15,644 nucleotides of DNA from JAJFFW01 sp039197915 (GTDB lineage Bacteria > Pseudomonadota > Alphaproteobacteria > Caulobacterales > Parvularculaceae), in the NCBI GenBank assembly GCA_039197915.1, contig JBCCTV010000050.1:1-15644 (forward strand), written 5' to 3'. Below are positions 14,642 through 15,644 of this stretch, piece after piece. Under the pieces are notes generated by a model. That model saw nothing but the letters and a program-made list of their open reading frames with translations. It was not told the DNA's origin and did no database searches. The first letter of the stretch is position 1. Every line of letters starts with the position of its first letter. The position numbers were made by a program, and so were the translations under genes.

Positions 14642-15508
14642 TTACGGCGCAGCAGGCTCAAGCGCCACTTCAAACAAACTCGGCCAGTTTTTCCCAGTGA
14701 GATAGAGCTTTTTCTGATCCGGCTTGTACGCGATGCCATTGAGAACGGCCTCACGCGCCAGACCCGGCGGCGTAAGCTGCCGCGCATCAATTAAGCCGAC
14801 TATATCGCCGGTATTCGGATTAATCTGCACGATGGCGTCACTCATCCACACATTGGCGAAAATCAATCCGTCTACGAATTCAAGTTCGTTTAGTCGGTCC
14901 AAGGGACGGCCATTTATTGTCACGTCAACGGAGCCAGTTTCCTCAAACGTGACCGGGTCGAAAAAGCGAAGCCGGGCGGAACCATCGCTCATCACGAGGC
15001 GCAACCCGTCATAGGCGAGGCCCCACCCCTGTCCCTGATAGGTATGACGACGCAGCTCACGAAATGTTTTTCGGTCGAAAACAAAAGCAACGCCTGACGT
15101 CCAGGAAATCGAGAAAATCAGATCACCGACCGCCGTAGAACCTTCCGCGAATATTGCGTCTGTGAATTCGTGTTGTTGCTCGACGTCGCCGGTCGAGAGG
15201 TTGACGCGCCGCAGCGTGGATCGCCCCCGCTGCCCCGTCGTTTCATAAAGCGCGTCGCCTACAAAGAATAAGCCCTGGGTGAAGGCGGATCTGTCATGGG
15301 GAAAAGCTTCAACGATGCGAGCCGTTAGTCTTTTCACAGGCGCAGGTTTGGGTGGATTTGAAGCCTTGCCGCGTTGGTCGCCGGCTGCTTCGACAACGCT
15401 CCCCTGCTCGGCGGCTGGGGACTGTCGCTCGCGCAACGCCGTACTGTCGGCCTCGGCGCAGCTCATGCAGAAGGGGCCAATTAGACAGAAGAGTAAGACG
15501 CGACGCAC
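14642..15508 (-). CDS. glutaminyl-peptide cyclotransferase (plant-type, beta-propeller), exported
   Basis: The enzyme converts N-terminal glutamine of peptides or proteins to pyroglutamate. This 288-residue protein belongs to the five-bladed propeller class known from papaya latex and many bacteria, unrelated to the zinc-dependent animal enzyme. Motifs in order: FPHDRSAFTQGLFF (69-82), LYETTGQRGRSTLR (87-100), FAEGST (120-125), WTSGVAFVFD (136-145), GWGLAYDG (161-168), LNELEFVDGLIFANVW (206-221) and VLNGIAYKP...LTGKNWP (255-275). The N-terminus is a short basic-hydrophobic signal (RRVLLFCLIGPF) ending at Cys17 in CMSC, which suggests a lipoprotein although the lipobox is not classical. A polar linker (20-60) precedes the propeller. 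The start is GTG, chosen because AGGA (complement of 15516-15519) sits seven bases before it; an ATG five bases upstream is out of frame. Confidence 0.9.
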   Translation of the reverse strand: MRRVLLFCLIGPFCMSCAEADSTALRERQSPAAEQGSVVEAAGDQRGKASNPPKPAPVKRLTARIVEAFPHDRSAFTQGLFFVGDALYETTGQRGRSTLRRVNLSTGDVEQQHEFTDAIFAEGSTAVGDLIFSISWTSGVAFVFDRKTFRELRRHTYQGQGWGLAYDGLRLVMSDGSARLRFFDPVTFEETGSVDVTINGRPLDRLNELEFVDGLIFANVWMSDAIVQINPNTGDIVGLIDARQLTPPGLAREAVLNGIAYKPDQKKLYLTGKNWPSLFEVALEPAAP

Positions 15509-15515
15509 ACCATAA

Positions 15516-15519
15516 TCCT
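15516..15519 (-). promoter_or_regulatory. ribosome binding site of the cyclotransferase gene (GTG start)
   Basis: The minus strand reads AGGA seven bases before the GTG at 15508. A nearby ATG at 15513 overlaps the spacer but opens a frame that stops within a dozen codons, so the GTG is preferred. Confidence 0.5.
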
Positions 15520-15564
15520 GTCAGTTTGGGGGCATATTTGCGCAAAAAAAGCCGTTTATTGCGC

Positions 15565-15644
15565 TCAGCTTTCCTCAACGAACATCCCGGTAATCCTAGT
15601 TGTACTCAGCGCAAAAAGCCTCGCAACGGTTTCTTTGCGGCCCG
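15565..15644 (-). CDS. possible C-terminal tail of an upstream minus-strand gene (partial)
   Basis: Reading inward from the window edge on the minus strand, one frame stays open for 25 codons and stops at TGA (15565-15567), ending ALSTTRITGMFVEES. Another frame is open for 12 codons and stops at 15606-15608 (ending KKPLRGFLR). Either would place a gene 56-97 bp upstream of the cyclotransferase. Neither tail is one I recognise, and such short frames occur by chance. Confidence 0.25.
   Translation of the reverse strand, partial: GRKETVARLFALSTTRITGMFVEES

Noticed and set aside
15521..15622. Repeated GCGCAAAAA-type words near the right edge as a repeat array
   Set aside because: Only two copies of a short A-rich word, without regular spacing or spacer structure.

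Overview
The window reads as a chromosomal segment of an alphaproteobacterium, probably from a marine or otherwise aerobic lineage near Parvularculales or Hyphomonadaceae. The evidence is the radA-cvpA-purF gene order, the photolyase-cfa pair, the Uup-type ABC-F protein and the moderately GC-rich composition. The lineage below class level is inference. I see no phage, transposon, integron, CRISPR or defence genes, and no rRNA or tRNA gene. This is mainly core metabolism and maintenance with a few accessory genes.

Layout. (1) 3-824 (+) is the C-terminal half of an ABC-F ATPase (Uup), cut by the window edge and convergent with (2) 867-2294 (-), a carotenoid cleavage oxygenase with all four iron-binding histidines. 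(3) Divergent from it, 2492-4264 (+) encodes an exported protein with a von Willebrand A domain, a long disordered linker and a C-terminal jelly-roll-like domain that I do not recognise as a named family. (4) 4313-5905 (+) is a GH13 alpha-glucosidase and (5) 5927-7282 (+) is the recombination ATPase RadA, only 21 bp later. (6) 7387-7809 (+) is a four-helix DUF2306-type membrane protein interrupted by one in-frame amber codon. (7) 8053-8805 cvpA and 8815-10332 purF (+) form a tight pair, preceded by a 243-bp leader with two dyad symmetries. (8) 10354-10902 (-) is an unknown single-pass membrane protein with an acidic tail. (9) 10999-12447 photolyase and 12476-13765 cyclopropane-fatty-acid-synthase-like methyltransferase (+) look like one operon. 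(10) 13766-14073 holds no convincing gene but contains a strong ribosome binding site and a 14-bp palindrome. (11) 14074-14550 (-) is an NTF2/SnoaL-fold protein. (12) 14642-15508 (-) is a beta-propeller glutaminyl-peptide cyclotransferase, probably exported. (13) The last ~80 bases may hold the tail of another minus-strand gene.

Functional picture. Three genes deal with light or oxidative chemistry: the carotenoid oxygenase, the photolyase and the CFA-like lipid methylase. Two handle DNA repair (RadA, photolyase), and cvpA-purF starts de novo purine synthesis. The vWA protein and the alpha-glucosidase could act together on extracellular or periplasmic carbohydrate, but this rests only on adjacency and a weak fold assignment.

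The observations most worth a second look are the amber-interrupted DUF2306 gene, the vWA/jelly-roll protein next to GH13, the altered bicarbonate pocket of the CFA-like enzyme, and the structured leader before cvpA-purF. I did not find a clear new multi-gene system.
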